From Gammaproteobacteria bacterium (GTDB lineage: Bacteria > Pseudomonadota > Gammaproteobacteria > Steroidobacterales > Woeseiaceae): a stretch of DNA of 64,000 bases. Numbering within the stretch: the first letter of the stretch is position 1; every line of letters starts with the position of its first letter. The position numbers and the translations under genes were made by a program. Shown here piece after piece: positions 34,191-42,987 of this stretch. The DNA is taken from positions 53,347-117,346 of the forward strand of contig JAACFB010000004.1 in the NCBI GenBank assembly GCA_009937615.1, given 5' to 3'. The notes under the pieces were generated by a model. It was not told where the DNA came from. It made no database searches and saw only the letters and a program-made list of their open reading frames with translations.

Positions 34191-36188
34191 TTACAGGCCG
34201 AACGGGTAGGTGTCCGGAAATCCCTCGAGCTCAGCTGTCTTAAAGGGCTGCACGGCCGTGGTTTTGTCGATCCAGATGTACTCGTCGAATTGGCGAGGCA
34301 AAGTGGCTTCGAGGTAATGGCTGGCGAGCTCCGTTTCCGGGCGATAGATGACGCCGATAGCGCGTTGCAGGCGGGATTTTTTCAGGCCCTTGCGTAACGA
34401 GCGCGCCTGGTGGTCTCTCAGGGGCAGCAGGAAACCGGGCAAGCCGACATCATGAAATAGCTTCTCGTAGCTGCCGGGTCGCGACGGCAGCACGGTCTTG
34501 ATTTCCAGCTCCCCATCCCAATCCGACGCGGCGGCAACCGTACCGCTGTCGGTGCCGAAGCCGATCAGGTAGGCGTCGTTTCCCCAGGCTTCGCGGCAAA
34601 GTTGCCCGAGGTTGATTTCGCCACGTTCCGCCATCGATGTCGCCGAGGCATCGCCGACATGCGAGTTATGCGCCCAGATTATCGCCCGCGCCTCTGGAGC
34701 ATGATACTCAAGCAGGTTTTGCAGCGTTTCGAACATATAGGTATCGCGGAGATTCCAGGACTTGCGAGAGCCGTAGTACATCGTGCGGTAATAGCGCTCG
34801 GCGTTAGCAATGAGGCGAGCGTTTTGCATTGCATCCAGGAAGCGCTCGCCGTCGTGCTCCGCATATTCCTGATGCTTCCGGCTCAGCTCGATCAGTATCT
34901 GTATGACCTCATTCTCGCAGTCTGCGAACCGGCCACTGATCGCCGCGCGCGCGTATGTGGCCGGATCGGGTTGCCATGGCATCAGGCATGCGTATCGCTC
35001 GCGGGCAATCGTCGCCGTTTCGGGGTCGACGTCATCCAGGTACCGAACCACCGACCGTATCGAGCTGTAAAGGCTGTAGAGGTCGAGTCCGTGAAAGGCA
35101 ATGCGCCGATCGGCAGCCAGGCCCGTGTTGTGCAGGCGCAGCCAGTCCACAAACTCGCGAAACTCCTGGTTGCGCCACATCCACGTCGGAAAGCGCGCGA
35201 AGGCGGTCCACTCCGATGGTGGATACTCGAAGTGCCGAACGAAGTGATCGATGCGTGCGGCATCGGGCCAGTCACCTTCGATGGCAATGAAACTGAAGCG
35301 ATTGCGGGCCAAAAGCTCGCGTGTGATGCGACTGCGGAGTCGATAGAACTCCGATGTACCGTGACTGGCCTCGCCGATCAGGACGACGCGTGCGTCGCCG
35401 ATGCGCTCGAGGAGGGGATCGAGGTCGGCCGTGTCTAGCGACTGAAATGGTTCACACGCGTCGGCCAGCTGGCTTCGGAGACGCTCTTCCGGGTCACGCC
35501 GCGGCGGTTTGCGCAGGCTCACGGGCAGCGAATCATCGTCTGGCGCCCAGCCTTGCTCGCCGACCAGCGGAACGAAGCGAACCGCAGCGAGATCTTCGGT
35601 CTCGAATTCGTGCTCGGAAATGCGCGTTACCCGCATCAGCTCCTGGTAGCCGTGGCTTTTGCCGACTGGAATGACGAGCCGGCCGCCGATTTTGAGCTGC
35701 TGTTTGAGCGCATCGGGGATTTCCGGCCCGCCAGCAGCGACGACGATGCCGTCGAATGGCGCCTCTTCGGGCCAGCCAAGCGTTCCGTTAGCGTGCTGGA
35801 CGTGGACACGGTGGTATCCGAGTCCGTCCAGCACTGTCTTGGCATTCTCGGCAAGCTCTGCGATGCGTTCGATCGTATAGACCTCGCAACCGGTTTCGGC
35901 CAGCACGGCCGCGGCGTAACCGGAACCCGTGCCGATTTCGAGGACCTTCTCCCCACCTTTGAGCGCCAGCCCTTCGATCATGTAGGCGACGATATACGGT
36001 TGCGAAATGGTTTGGCCGGCTGCGATCGGCAGCGGCGAATCGTCGTAGGCAAAAGGCGCCTGGCGCGCCGGCAGGAATCGCTCGCGCGGAACTTTGCGCA
36101 TAGCTTCGAGAACCAGTCCAGTCGTCACGCCGCGCGCCGCAACCTGGTGCTCCACCATGGTTTCGCGTAGCTGCGCAAATTCGGTCAC
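34191..36188 (-). CDS. Fusion: protein-L-isoaspartate methyltransferase + erythromycin-esterase-like domain
   Basis: 665 residues with two domains. Residues ~1-215 are a complete Pcm: MVEHQVAARGV, ERFLPARQAPFAYDDSPLPIAAGQTISQPYIVA (substrate loop) and VLEIGTGSGYAAAVL (SAM motif I). Residues ~240-665 are an erythromycin-esterase (EreA/B) type domain with IGEASHGTSEFYRLR carrying the Glu-x-x-His pair and IIWAHNSHVGD. Pcm repairs isoaspartyl residues in aged proteins. The Ere-like part is a hydrolase superfamily, and macrolide resistance should not be assumed. This fused layout occurs in several bacteria, so the two parts probably work together. Confidence 0.93.
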   Translation of the reverse strand: MTEFAQLRETMVEHQVAARGVTTGLVLEAMRKVPRERFLPARQAPFAYDDSPLPIAAGQTISQPYIVAYMIEGLALKGGEKVLEIGTGSGYAAAVLAETGCEVYTIERIAELAENAKTVLDGLGYHRVHVQHANGTLGWPEEAPFDGIVVAAGGPEIPDALKQQLKIGGRLVIPVGKSHGYQELMRVTRISEHEFETEDLAAVRFVPLVGEQGWAPDDDSLPVSLRKPPRRDPEERLRSQLADACEPFQSLDTADLDPLLERIGDARVVLIGEASHGTSEFYRLRSRITRELLARNRFSFIAIEGDWPDAARIDHFVRHFEYPPSEWTAFARFPTWMWRNQEFREFVDWLRLHNTGLAADRRIAFHGLDLYSLYSSIRSVVRYLDDVDPETATIARERYACLMPWQPDPATYARAAISGRFADCENEVIQILIELSRKHQEYAEHDGERFLDAMQNARLIANAERYYRTMYYGSRKSWNLRDTYMFETLQNLLEYHAPEARAIIWAHNSHVGDASATSMAERGEINLGQLCREAWGNDAYLIGFGTDSGTVAAASDWDGELEIKTVLPSRPGSYEKLFHDVGLPGFLLPLRDHQARSLRKGLKKSRLQRAIGVIYRPETELASHYLEATLPRQFDEYIWIDKTTAVQPFKTAELEGFPDTYPFGL

Positions 36189-36400
36189 GTTAAGGCTCTG
36201 CTATGTCTGTGGATACAATCTCTTGCCTCGCGGCCCGAGCTCAATTCGCACTTATACGTACACTCGCTGCCCCGGAGCTCTTAGGTAAAACTACGCATTG
36301 CCCGCCAAGCCGTCAGGCGCAAATCTTAAGGCAAGGCGATCGGTGCCCGCCGCGGTAGATTGCGGCGGTTATTCAACCTCTGTCAGACGGAGTATTAGGT

Positions 36401-36799
36401 ATGGCCGAACTTGAGCTTAACCGGGATATCGTCCGGTTGATTATCGACAAGGCGCACGAGTTTCACTCGCGTGAGGATGTGACGTTTCCGGACGAGCCCG
36501 AAAGTATCGATATCGAGTGGGCTCAGCAGGTGGCGCCCGGGTACTCGACGGATCCGTATTACCAGGAATTTTGCGGCATTGTCGATGACCTGGAGCCCGA
36601 CCAGCAGATGTCACTGGTGTCCTTGATGTGGCTTGGACGTGGCGACTATTCATTCGACGAGTGGGATGAAGCGCTCAAATACGCCGAGGAAACGTGGACT
36701 GATCACACGGCAGACTACCTGATCGGCACGTCACTGCTGGCCGATTACCTGGACGAGGGGCTCGAGCACTTCGAAACGGCTGAGGTTTCAATGCATTAA
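36401..36799 (+). CDS. DUF3775 family protein
   Basis: 132 residues, strongly acidic, with the DUF3775 blocks DIVRLIIDKAHEFHSREDV, YQEFCGIVDDLEPDQQMSLVSLMWLGRGDY and LADYLDEGLEHF. Cytoplasmic, function unknown. An upstream GGAG lies about 10 nt from the ATG. The gene is followed by a convergent small exported protein gene. Confidence 0.85.
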   Translation: MAELELNRDIVRLIIDKAHEFHSREDVTFPDEPESIDIEWAQQVAPGYSTDPYYQEFCGIVDDLEPDQQMSLVSLMWLGRGDYSFDEWDEALKYAEETWTDHTADYLIGTSLLADYLDEGLEHFETAEVSMH

Positions 36800-36902
36800 T
36801 CGACGCGACGGGTCTCGCGCAATGGGTTGTGCGGCCGTGGCATCGATTCTCGCGCCTATGACACGAACGCATCGCGACCTTTGGTGCAGGCCGCGAGAAA
36901 CC

Positions 36903-37148
36903 TCAGAATTTGACGGTCATCAAATCGCCTTCCTCGGTCACTTCGGGTGCCGAACCCACGTAAAGGATTGTGCCGTTATCGACGGTGGCCCTGGTCTGCG
37001 CTGTCGCAGGGGCGGGCTCGCATTGATTGGGATACTCACACGCGCGTGGCAGTATCGTGGCGGACACTCGCAATTGGATAGTCTGTTCGGCCCGCACGCC
37101 GCCGGCCAGAATCAGCAGTGACGACACGATAATAAGCGCGATTTTCAT
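36903..37148 (-). CDS. Small exported protein next to the pilus operon
   Basis: 81 residues with signal peptide IALIIVSSLLILAGG (cleavage near VRAEQ) and two Cys in PRACEYPNQCEPAP. The start of the mature part, QTIQLRVSATILPRAC, resembles the first strand and Cys of spore-coat-U pilin domains, as in the pilus genes that diverge from it. The rest is too short for a full pilin. GAGGA lies about 5 nt before the ATG. It may be an accessory or degenerate pilin-like protein. It shares the 400-bp regulatory spacer with the pilus operon. Confidence 0.7.
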   Translation of the reverse strand: MKIALIIVSSLLILAGGVRAEQTIQLRVSATILPRACEYPNQCEPAPATAQTRATVDNGTILYVGSAPEVTEEGDLMTVKF

Positions 37149-37310
37149 CGAATCCTCGGTTCTTGTTGTTATTCCGGGTTCGTTATTGTCAGCGGCAAAA
37201 CCGTTGCCGCCCTTTATCTATCAATAGTTTACGCCTCCGAATCTCCCGTTTCTGTAAGATTTTCCGGCAGCCTGAATTTTGGCCGGTTGGGACTTGTGGC
37301 CCCAATTGCC

Positions 37311-37371
37311 CATAAGTTTGATCTGTGTCACATAGTCTTGGACATAAGTTGGTTAGCATCCGACATAAGCT
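37311..37371. promoter_or_regulatory. Three helically phased CATAAG sites upstream of the pilus operon
   Basis: CATAAGTTT starts at 37311, CATAAGTTG at 37343 and CATAAGCTT at 37364. The spacings of 32 and 21 bp are close to three and two helical turns, so the copies face the same side of the DNA. The last two share a GACATAAG core. They look like operator half-sites for a regulator acting on the pilus operon, the divergent small gene, or both. Confidence 0.5.
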
Positions 37372-37379
37372 TTTGGACA

Positions 37380-37417
37380 GTAAGTCAGATTTCACCCTAA
37401 GTGACTGAAAGACTTAC
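37380..37417. promoter_or_regulatory. Inverted repeat upstream of riboswitch 2
   Basis: GTAAGTC (37380-37386) and GACTTAC (37411-37417) form a 7-bp inverted repeat, with a nested TCAC/GTGA pair inside. It lies between the CATAAG sites and the riboswitch, near where the pilus promoter should be, so it may be an operator. Confidence 0.45.
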
Positions 37418-37452
37418 TGCTTTACCTGTTGCGCCGGTTCATTTCCGGTGGC

Positions 37453-37541
37453 GATCAAAGGCAAACCCGTCGCGAGGCGGGGACGCAAAGTGAACAGATC
37501 TCGTGAATCAAGGTGAGTAACGAGATGGCTGAACTGCTAAA
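37453..37541 (+). promoter_or_regulatory. Cyclic-di-GMP-I riboswitch 2 (variant P3) ahead of the pilus operon
   Basis: The 5' half is canonical: AAAGGCAAAC, P2 stem CCCGTC-GCGA-GGCGGG with a GNRA loop, and GGGACGCAAAG. The P3 arm differs from the other copies but pairs well: AGT/ACT, CAG/CTG and a 7-bp ATCTCGT/ACGAGAT helix. The aptamer ends about 22 nt before the first pilin ATG, so the ribosome site (GAGGA) lies immediately after it. This fits c-di-GMP control of pilus translation. Confidence 0.82.
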
Positions 37542-37562
37542 CCACGGATAGAGGAAATGAGA

Positions 37563-38096
37563 ATGAATTTGAAGATAAAACTGCTTGGAGCAGTGACGTT
37601 TTTGGCGATGTTTACTGCAATGGAAGCCAACGCTCAGGCATCGCAGAACATTAATGTGGAAGCTACTGTTAATCCGACCTGTGTGATTAATGGTGGCGGA
37701 ACCGACCTCGCCATGGACTTTGGAGTAATCGACGTCACGAGCAATGCGGACACCTCGATAAACGCGTCATTTACCTGGCGTTGCTCTGACGGTACCGCTG
37801 TGGAAATCGAACTTGATGCAGGCACTAATGCTACCGATGGCTCGGCCCCGGCGACGGCTCGTTTGCTTGAACACGCCGATACTGCTGGAGAGTTTCTTCG
37901 ATACCTTCTGTGTCAGGATGCAAACTGCAGCACTCCATGGGGCGATGGCACTACTGCTGCTGATATCGTAACGGCAGGCGGCGGCATGGGTAATCCCACA
38001 ACGGTATTCATTTACGGTGTCCTTGATGGCGATTGGGCGCAGAACGCGATACCGGGCGTTTACCGTGAGACAGTGGTGCTTTCGCTGAACTTCTGA
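37563..38096 (+). CDS. Spore-coat-U (SCPU) domain pilin, archaic chaperone-usher system
   Basis: 177 residues from the ATG at 37563, because GAGGA at 37551-37555 is 7 nt upstream; the ATG at 37557 is too close. Signal peptide KIKLLGAVTFLAMF with cleavage after ANAQA. The mature part is an incomplete Ig-type pilin of the SCPU family: first strand INVEATVNPTCVING, paired Cys, and C-terminal strand PGVYRETVVLSLNF. SCPU domains mark archaic (Csu-type) pili. As the first gene after the riboswitch it is probably the major subunit. Confidence 0.88.
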   Translation: MNLKIKLLGAVTFLAMFTAMEANAQASQNINVEATVNPTCVINGGGTDLAMDFGVIDVTSNADTSINASFTWRCSDGTAVEIELDAGTNATDGSAPATARLLEHADTAGEFLRYLLCQDANCSTPWGDGTTAADIVTAGGGMGNPTTVFIYGVLDGDWAQNAIPGVYRETVVLSLNF

Positions 38097-38119
38097 GGAT
38101 AGCCGAATAGAGAGCGAAC

Positions 38120-38857
38120 ATGAATGAGCGATATCGATGGAAGGCGGTGCTTTGCACTGCCTTTCTTCTGGTTTTTGGTGGATGTTCAATAAGCGCAGAG
38201 GCGCAGGTCTCCATAAGTCCCGTCCGCGTTGATTTGAGCGATCAACGGTCGAAAACAGTCGTCCAGATAAGTAATCAGCAGGACACGACGGCGTCGTACC
38301 AGGTTGAGGTTGTTGCCTGGTCGCAGACAGACACTCAGCGCGAGGTGTATTCCCCGACTGAGGAGATTGTTGCGGTCCCTCCGCTGTTTACCTTGCAGCC
38401 CGGCCAAGAGCAAATCGTGCGCATCGGTATGCTGACTGAAGCAGACCCGTTAGTGGAGCGTTCGTATCGAATGTTTGTTACGGAACTGGCTTCGCCGCAG
38501 GAACAGGAACAGCAAACATCGGGCGTGAATATGCGGCTGCGACTCGGCATTCCAGTATTCGTCGCGCCAAATGCCCCTCCAAACGCTACGCTGGACCATT
38601 TTGACTCAGAGCAGGTAGACGGTCAGCTGTTCATGCATCTGCGAAACAGCGGCAATACGCACGTGCGGATATCTGAGGTCCAGTATCTTGGCCAAGGAAT
38701 GGAAGAGCCACGGACCGAGTCTGCAGCGATATACATACTTTCCGGGCAGACAGCTTACGTGCCTGTCGAGCTTGGCGATGGTGATGACAAAGGTAAGGTC
38801 ACGATTGTGACTGACACCCTGGGGTCCGTGGAGTATGAATTGTCTGCGGCGAATTAA
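38120..38857 (+). CDS. PapD-like periplasmic pilus chaperone
   Basis: 245 residues. The signal peptide (VLCTAFLLVFGGCSISAEA) is followed by the two Ig-like domains of pilus chaperones: VSISPVRVDLSDQRSKTVVQISNQ, then FTLQPGQEQIVRIG and YRMFVTELA in domain 1, and VTIVTDTLGSVEYELS at the end of domain 2. It donates a strand to pilins in the periplasm and delivers them to the usher. It lies 23 bp after the pilin gene, and its end overlaps the usher start by 23 bp, indicating one transcript. Confidence 0.92.
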   Translation: MNERYRWKAVLCTAFLLVFGGCSISAEAQVSISPVRVDLSDQRSKTVVQISNQQDTTASYQVEVVAWSQTDTQREVYSPTEEIVAVPPLFTLQPGQEQIVRIGMLTEADPLVERSYRMFVTELASPQEQEQQTSGVNMRLRLGIPVFVAPNAPPNATLDHFDSEQVDGQLFMHLRNSGNTHVRISEVQYLGQGMEEPRTESAAIYILSGQTAYVPVELGDGDDKGKVTIVTDTLGSVEYELSAAN

Positions 38858-41144
38858 GGGTCTCTTTGCGCTTTTGGTTTTGTCTTTCGGCAGCGCTGCC
38901 ACGCCGGCCGACAGTACGCACGTCCTGATCGTAGACCTGTACGTTAATCACCAGCGTATGGGTGAGACTTTTGTGCTTCAGGATGAGAGCGGCAGATTCT
39001 ACGTCGATGAATCTGCGCTGCTGCACTGGGAAATCTCGAGGCCATGGCCAGAGCCGCAGCAGTTCAGCGGTGTAAGCTATTACGGTGTTCATGAGTTTGC
39101 AGGCGCTACGGCGCAACTGATTTCGCGTACGATGGAATTACGCATATTCATGCCGGCGAGTCTGATGCCCTTGCGCCGGATGAGCATGCAAAACGTGGAC
39201 GTGGACGCTCAAGTCGAAGGGTATGGCGCGTTCATGGATTATGATTTGAACTGGCTCAATCAGGGATCGATATCCGAAACGTCGTCTTACGGTTTGTTCC
39301 GACCCGTCCTTTTCGGTCCGTTTGGGAACATCAGCGCCAATGTTGCTTATCGTGATTTGTCGAGTAGCGCAGACGCCAGGCGGCTGAGCGTTCTCGAATT
39401 GACGTACACACGCGATGACCCGGAGCGAATGCGGAGTCTCAGAGTCGGGGACGTGTATACCACTGCTCCGGAAATGGGGCGATCACTTCGCATTGGCGGT
39501 GTCCAGCTGGCAACGAACTTTGCAACGCGTCCAACTTTGATCACGTACCCATTGCCTGATTTCTATGGCGAAACAGCCGTTCCGTCTGCACTCGATATAT
39601 ACATCAACGGTCGGCTGTCCCGTAGCGAAGACGTACAGCCGGGATCTTTCGTACTCGATAACGTGCCTGTAATGAACGGTGCCGGGCAGATGCAGGTAGT
39701 CGCAACGGATGCGTTGGGACGCCAGCAAGTCTTTACACAGGATTTCTATCTATCGACCGAACTGCTGATGCAGGGCTTGAGCGACTACTCGTTCACACTC
39801 GGGGCATTGAGAGAGAATTTTGGACTGGGAAACTTTCGCTACGGAAAACTGGCGGGATCGGCAACGTGGCGACACGGCCTGAGTGATAATCTGACCGTCG
39901 AAGGGCATGGCGAATTCACGGAGGATCTGGCCATGATCGGGAGTGCCATGCAGTACGGCATAAAAGCCGGCGGCACCGTTAGTACAGGACTGGGCTTCAG
40001 TGACTCCGATGCGGGCACGGGGGTACGCCTGCAGTTAGGCTTCCGACGCCTTACGGGATCAATGCACTACAACATCGGGGTCTCAGGATCGACAGAAGAT
40101 TTTAGTCTCGTTGGTAGTCAACAGTCGCAACCAAAGTTGCAGGTAGTCTCGTCAATCGGTAAGAACTTTTACGAAAATGGGTCTCTGCAACTCTCCGTTG
40201 TGCACCAGGGTTTTTACGAGAAACCTGAAAGAACTATCTGGAGCGTCGATTATTCAAAGCGAATATTTGGTTCACTCTCGATGTCGAGTTACATTTCCTA
40301 CCTTGATGCTCAGGAACGCGACTTGAGCGCCGGTTTTCGCTTTTTTGTGTCGTTTGGAAATAATAAGAGCGCAAGTGCGAATATTTCGACGAGCCGGAAT
40401 GGCACCGGTGCAAATGCCATGATCCAGCGAAGCATGCCGATGACCTCAGGGTACGGCTATCATCTGGGCATCGGAAAGTCCGACAATAGTTTCGTAGAAG
40501 CCGGTGGTGTCGCACAAAACGAATACGGTGTGTACTCGGTCGATGTGCGCAGTAACGAATACTCGGGTACTGCCTGGCAGGTGGGAACTCGCGGCTCGAT
40601 CGCCTATATGGCCGGCATGACGAGAGCGTCTCGACAGGTTGAGGACGCCTTTGCAGTCGTCAGTGTCGGTAGCCTTGAGGGTGTGCGCGTTTACTCGGAA
40701 AATATAGAGATCGGCCGCACCAATGAGAGCGGCAAGGTATTTGTACCTGGGCTGCGACCTTATCTGAGTAACCGGCTCCGAATCGAAGTCGATGACATAC
40801 CACTTAATGCGCGAATCGGCGAAACCAGTGTTGATACTGCGCCGTTTTACAAGAGTGGGGTGGTTGTCAACTTCGACGTTCAGGTCACTACGAACGTCGT
40901 TTTTCGAGCGGTCCTGCCGGACGGAACGCCTCTGCCGGAAGGTGCTGTCGCCATTATCTATCACACCGGCGAAAAGTTCCCGGTTGGTATGGACGGCAAG
41001 TTATTCTTGCAAGGGATTGATCGTTCGTCCGAAATAGAGATACGCTGGAGCGGTTCAGTGTGTGATATCGACGTTCCATATCCGAGCGGAAGCGCCGTAA
41101 TTGCCAAGTTGGGTGACATCGTCTGCGAACCAAGAAAGGACTGA
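38835..41144 (+). CDS. Outer-membrane usher, archaic (Csu-type) chaperone-usher pathway
   Basis: 769 residues. A signal peptide (IKGLFALLVLSFGSAATPA) precedes the N-terminal chaperone-binding domain (VLIVDLYVNHQRMGETFVLQ), a barrel with plug domain (YPLPDFYGETAVPSALDIYINGRLSRSEDVQPGSFVLDNVPV), and C-terminal domains with GVRVYSENIEIGRTNESGKVFVPGLRPY. The usher threads pilin-chaperone complexes through the outer membrane. Length is on the short side, as for archaic ushers (about 750-850). The start lies inside the chaperone gene with GTGGAG upstream. Confidence 0.95.
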   Translation: MNCLRRIKGLFALLVLSFGSAATPADSTHVLIVDLYVNHQRMGETFVLQDESGRFYVDESALLHWEISRPWPEPQQFSGVSYYGVHEFAGATAQLISRTMELRIFMPASLMPLRRMSMQNVDVDAQVEGYGAFMDYDLNWLNQGSISETSSYGLFRPVLFGPFGNISANVAYRDLSSSADARRLSVLELTYTRDDPERMRSLRVGDVYTTAPEMGRSLRIGGVQLATNFATRPTLITYPLPDFYGETAVPSALDIYINGRLSRSEDVQPGSFVLDNVPVMNGAGQMQVVATDALGRQQVFTQDFYLSTELLMQGLSDYSFTLGALRENFGLGNFRYGKLAGSATWRHGLSDNLTVEGHGEFTEDLAMIGSAMQYGIKAGGTVSTGLGFSDSDAGTGVRLQLGFRRLTGSMHYNIGVSGSTEDFSLVGSQQSQPKLQVVSSIGKNFYENGSLQLSVVHQGFYEKPERTIWSVDYSKRIFGSLSMSSYISYLDAQERDLSAGFRFFVSFGNNKSASANISTSRNGTGANAMIQRSMPMTSGYGYHLGIGKSDNSFVEAGGVAQNEYGVYSVDVRSNEYSGTAWQVGTRGSIAYMAGMTRASRQVEDAFAVVSVGSLEGVRVYSENIEIGRTNESGKVFVPGLRPYLSNRLRIEVDDIPLNARIGETSVDTAPFYKSGVVVNFDVQVTTNVVFRAVLPDGTPLPEGAVAIIYHTGEKFPVGMDGKLFLQGIDRSSEIEIRWSGSVCDIDVPYPSGSAVIAKLGDIVCEPRKD

Positions 41145-41620
41145 TGAATGGCTTCTCGCTAAAGCCGAGTGTTTTTGCTGTGCTTACAGTTGCCATGTTG
41201 GCCGCTGAAGGTGCTTACGCCATCAATTGTAAAGTTCGGGTTGGAACTTTGAATTTTGGTGTATACGTTCCTCTGGCAACTTCTCACCTTGATGTCATCG
41301 GCCGGTTCGAAGTTCGGTGCCAGGCGCAGCCCGGAACATTTTCGGTCAGCATAGGGCCGGGACTTAGCGGCAATCAACTTGTGCGTACAATGTCGGCTGG
41401 TGGTGGTGTTCCACCGCTTCTCTACAATCTTTATCGCGATGCAGCCCGAACGCAAATCTGGGGCGATGGTAATCCACCCACATTTGTCGTAACCGGTGCG
41501 CGCACAAGCAAGGGCCGACCAACTTTGTTTAACTATCCGATTTATGGCCGAATATTTGCCAAACAGGCACCGGAACCCGGTAAATACTCAGATCAATTGC
41601 TCGTAACAGTTCTCTTCTGA
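41144..41620 (+). CDS. SCPU-domain protein, likely pilus tip or second subunit
   Basis: 158 residues. The ATG overlaps the usher stop (TGATG at 41142-41146), with AAAGGA 5 nt before it. Signal peptide (VFAVLTVAMLAAEGAYA), then an SCPU domain with Cys pairs (INCKVRVGTLNFGVY, FEVRCQAQPG), IWGDG and a pilin-like terminal strand (PGKYSDQLLVTVLF). In Csu-type systems the last gene is often a tip adhesin. This one has a single domain, so it could be a minor subunit or a simplified tip. It ends the riboswitch-led operon. Confidence 0.85.
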   Translation: MNGFSLKPSVFAVLTVAMLAAEGAYAINCKVRVGTLNFGVYVPLATSHLDVIGRFEVRCQAQPGTFSVSIGPGLSGNQLVRTMSAGGGVPPLLYNLYRDAARTQIWGDGNPPTFVVTGARTSKGRPTLFNYPIYGRIFAKQAPEPGKYSDQLLVTVLF

Positions 41621-41897
41621 TCAACTTGCTGGCAGTTCAGGCGCAGCATTACTGTCTAATCACTGAAAGGCCGCGCTCTTTATCTGATCAATACCAGTCG
41701 GGCCTACAGTTACTCCATGACTGCCGGTAGAGGATGGGTCACGGCGTGTCAACATCAGATCCAATGTACTAAACTCGACTAGAGACCAACCTGTCGGCAA
41801 GCGGTGCAAACGTGCGCGGAAGGTACTGTCTGTTGCCGTACGCCGGAATCGGAAGTTGCGGGTGAATTGTGGGTTGAATCTACGTGGAGCCGAACTG

Positions 41898-42896
41898 ATG
41901 AAGATCAAACCGAACCTGCTTTTGTTGGTCATTGCCAGCGCTTGTCTGAGCGGGACACAAGCTGTCATCGCACAGGCCGAGTCATCCACGGACGACATCA
42001 TCAACGTCAACCGGCACCCGGTTCATCTCGATCCCGAGCTGGACGTCGCCACGGCTCGACTCGGCGAAGGGCGCCTGCACCAGGTCGATGCAACGCTGGT
42101 CGAGATTCCGCCCGGCGGGAAGCTGCCGCCGCACCGGCACCTGGCCGAGGAAATCATGTACATCGTTGCTGGCGAGGGCCACACCGACATGTGGATCGGC
42201 GATGGCGCCGGCAGGCAGCGTTACGACTGGGACGCCGGCGACCTGTTGTCGCCCAGCCTCAATACGTGGCATCAGCATTTCAATGCGTCGGCCGAAAACA
42301 CGGCGCGCTATATTTCTATAACGACGGCACCGATCACGCACAATATTTTTCCCGACCAGGCTTTTTTGACCAGCAGCGACTTCGTTTTTGAAGATCGTTG
42401 GCAGCAGGGAATTTCGCAGCAGCCCGAGTATACGCCCGAGGGGGGCTTCGAGAGTTCGGAGGTCGTACGCATGCGCGTTGGGCATCAGCTGCCCGATCTT
42501 CCCGACCGGAAACTGCGGCAGCGTCGGCAGGGCGCCTGGGGTATCACGATTCTGCCGGAAGGCGATCTCGCCGGAAACCATGTACTCGAGATGGAGGTCC
42601 GTGAAAAAGACGGCGAGGAGTTCACGGACGAGCAGGCGCACCTGCATCATCACCCCTGGGAAGTCATCTACATCGTATTGGACGGGCAGGGCTACAGCGA
42701 CATGCGTCGCGAGGGCGAGCCTATGAGGCGTGTAAACTGGCAGGAGGGCGACCTGTTCATCGTCGAGGCCAACGAATATCATGACAACCGCGCGCGGCCG
42801 CAGACCAGGACACGTTATCTGCAGGTCAAAGCCGCAGGTTACTTCCGCGGTGTCGGGAATGTGGGCGGAATCGTGGTCGAGGGAGAGTCGGACTGA
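41898..42896 (+). CDS. Exported bicupin protein
   Basis: 332 residues from the ATG at 41898 (GTGGAG upstream). Signal peptide LLLLVIASACLSGTQAVIA. Two cupin domains follow. The first (~50-150) has metal ligands in PPHRHLAEEIMYIVAGEG. The second (~220-320) has HLHHHPWEVIYIVLDGQGYSDM and DLFIVEANEYHDN. Duplicated cupins include oxalate decarboxylases and gentisate-type dioxygenases, but the His/Glu spacing here does not settle the reaction. A periplasmic metalloenzyme of unknown substrate is likely. It is probably monocistronic. Confidence 0.85.
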   Translation: MKIKPNLLLLVIASACLSGTQAVIAQAESSTDDIINVNRHPVHLDPELDVATARLGEGRLHQVDATLVEIPPGGKLPPHRHLAEEIMYIVAGEGHTDMWIGDGAGRQRYDWDAGDLLSPSLNTWHQHFNASAENTARYISITTAPITHNIFPDQAFLTSSDFVFEDRWQQGISQQPEYTPEGGFESSEVVRMRVGHQLPDLPDRKLRQRRQGAWGITILPEGDLAGNHVLEMEVREKDGEEFTDEQAHLHHHPWEVIYIVLDGQGYSDMRREGEPMRRVNWQEGDLFIVEANEYHDNRARPQTRTRYLQVKAAGYFRGVGNVGGIVVEGESD

Positions 42897-42987
42897 CCCA
42901 TCAGCGCCTCGGATTCACAAGCAAGAGAGACATCAGACCGTGGTTTTATGGCAATAAGCCTCGTCCCACTTTGCACGTAACGCCCGT

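Noticed and set aside
34191..35430. Macrolide-resistance gene
   Set aside because: The erythromycin-esterase fold is a broad hydrolase family and here is fused to Pcm; nothing in the locus supports drug resistance.
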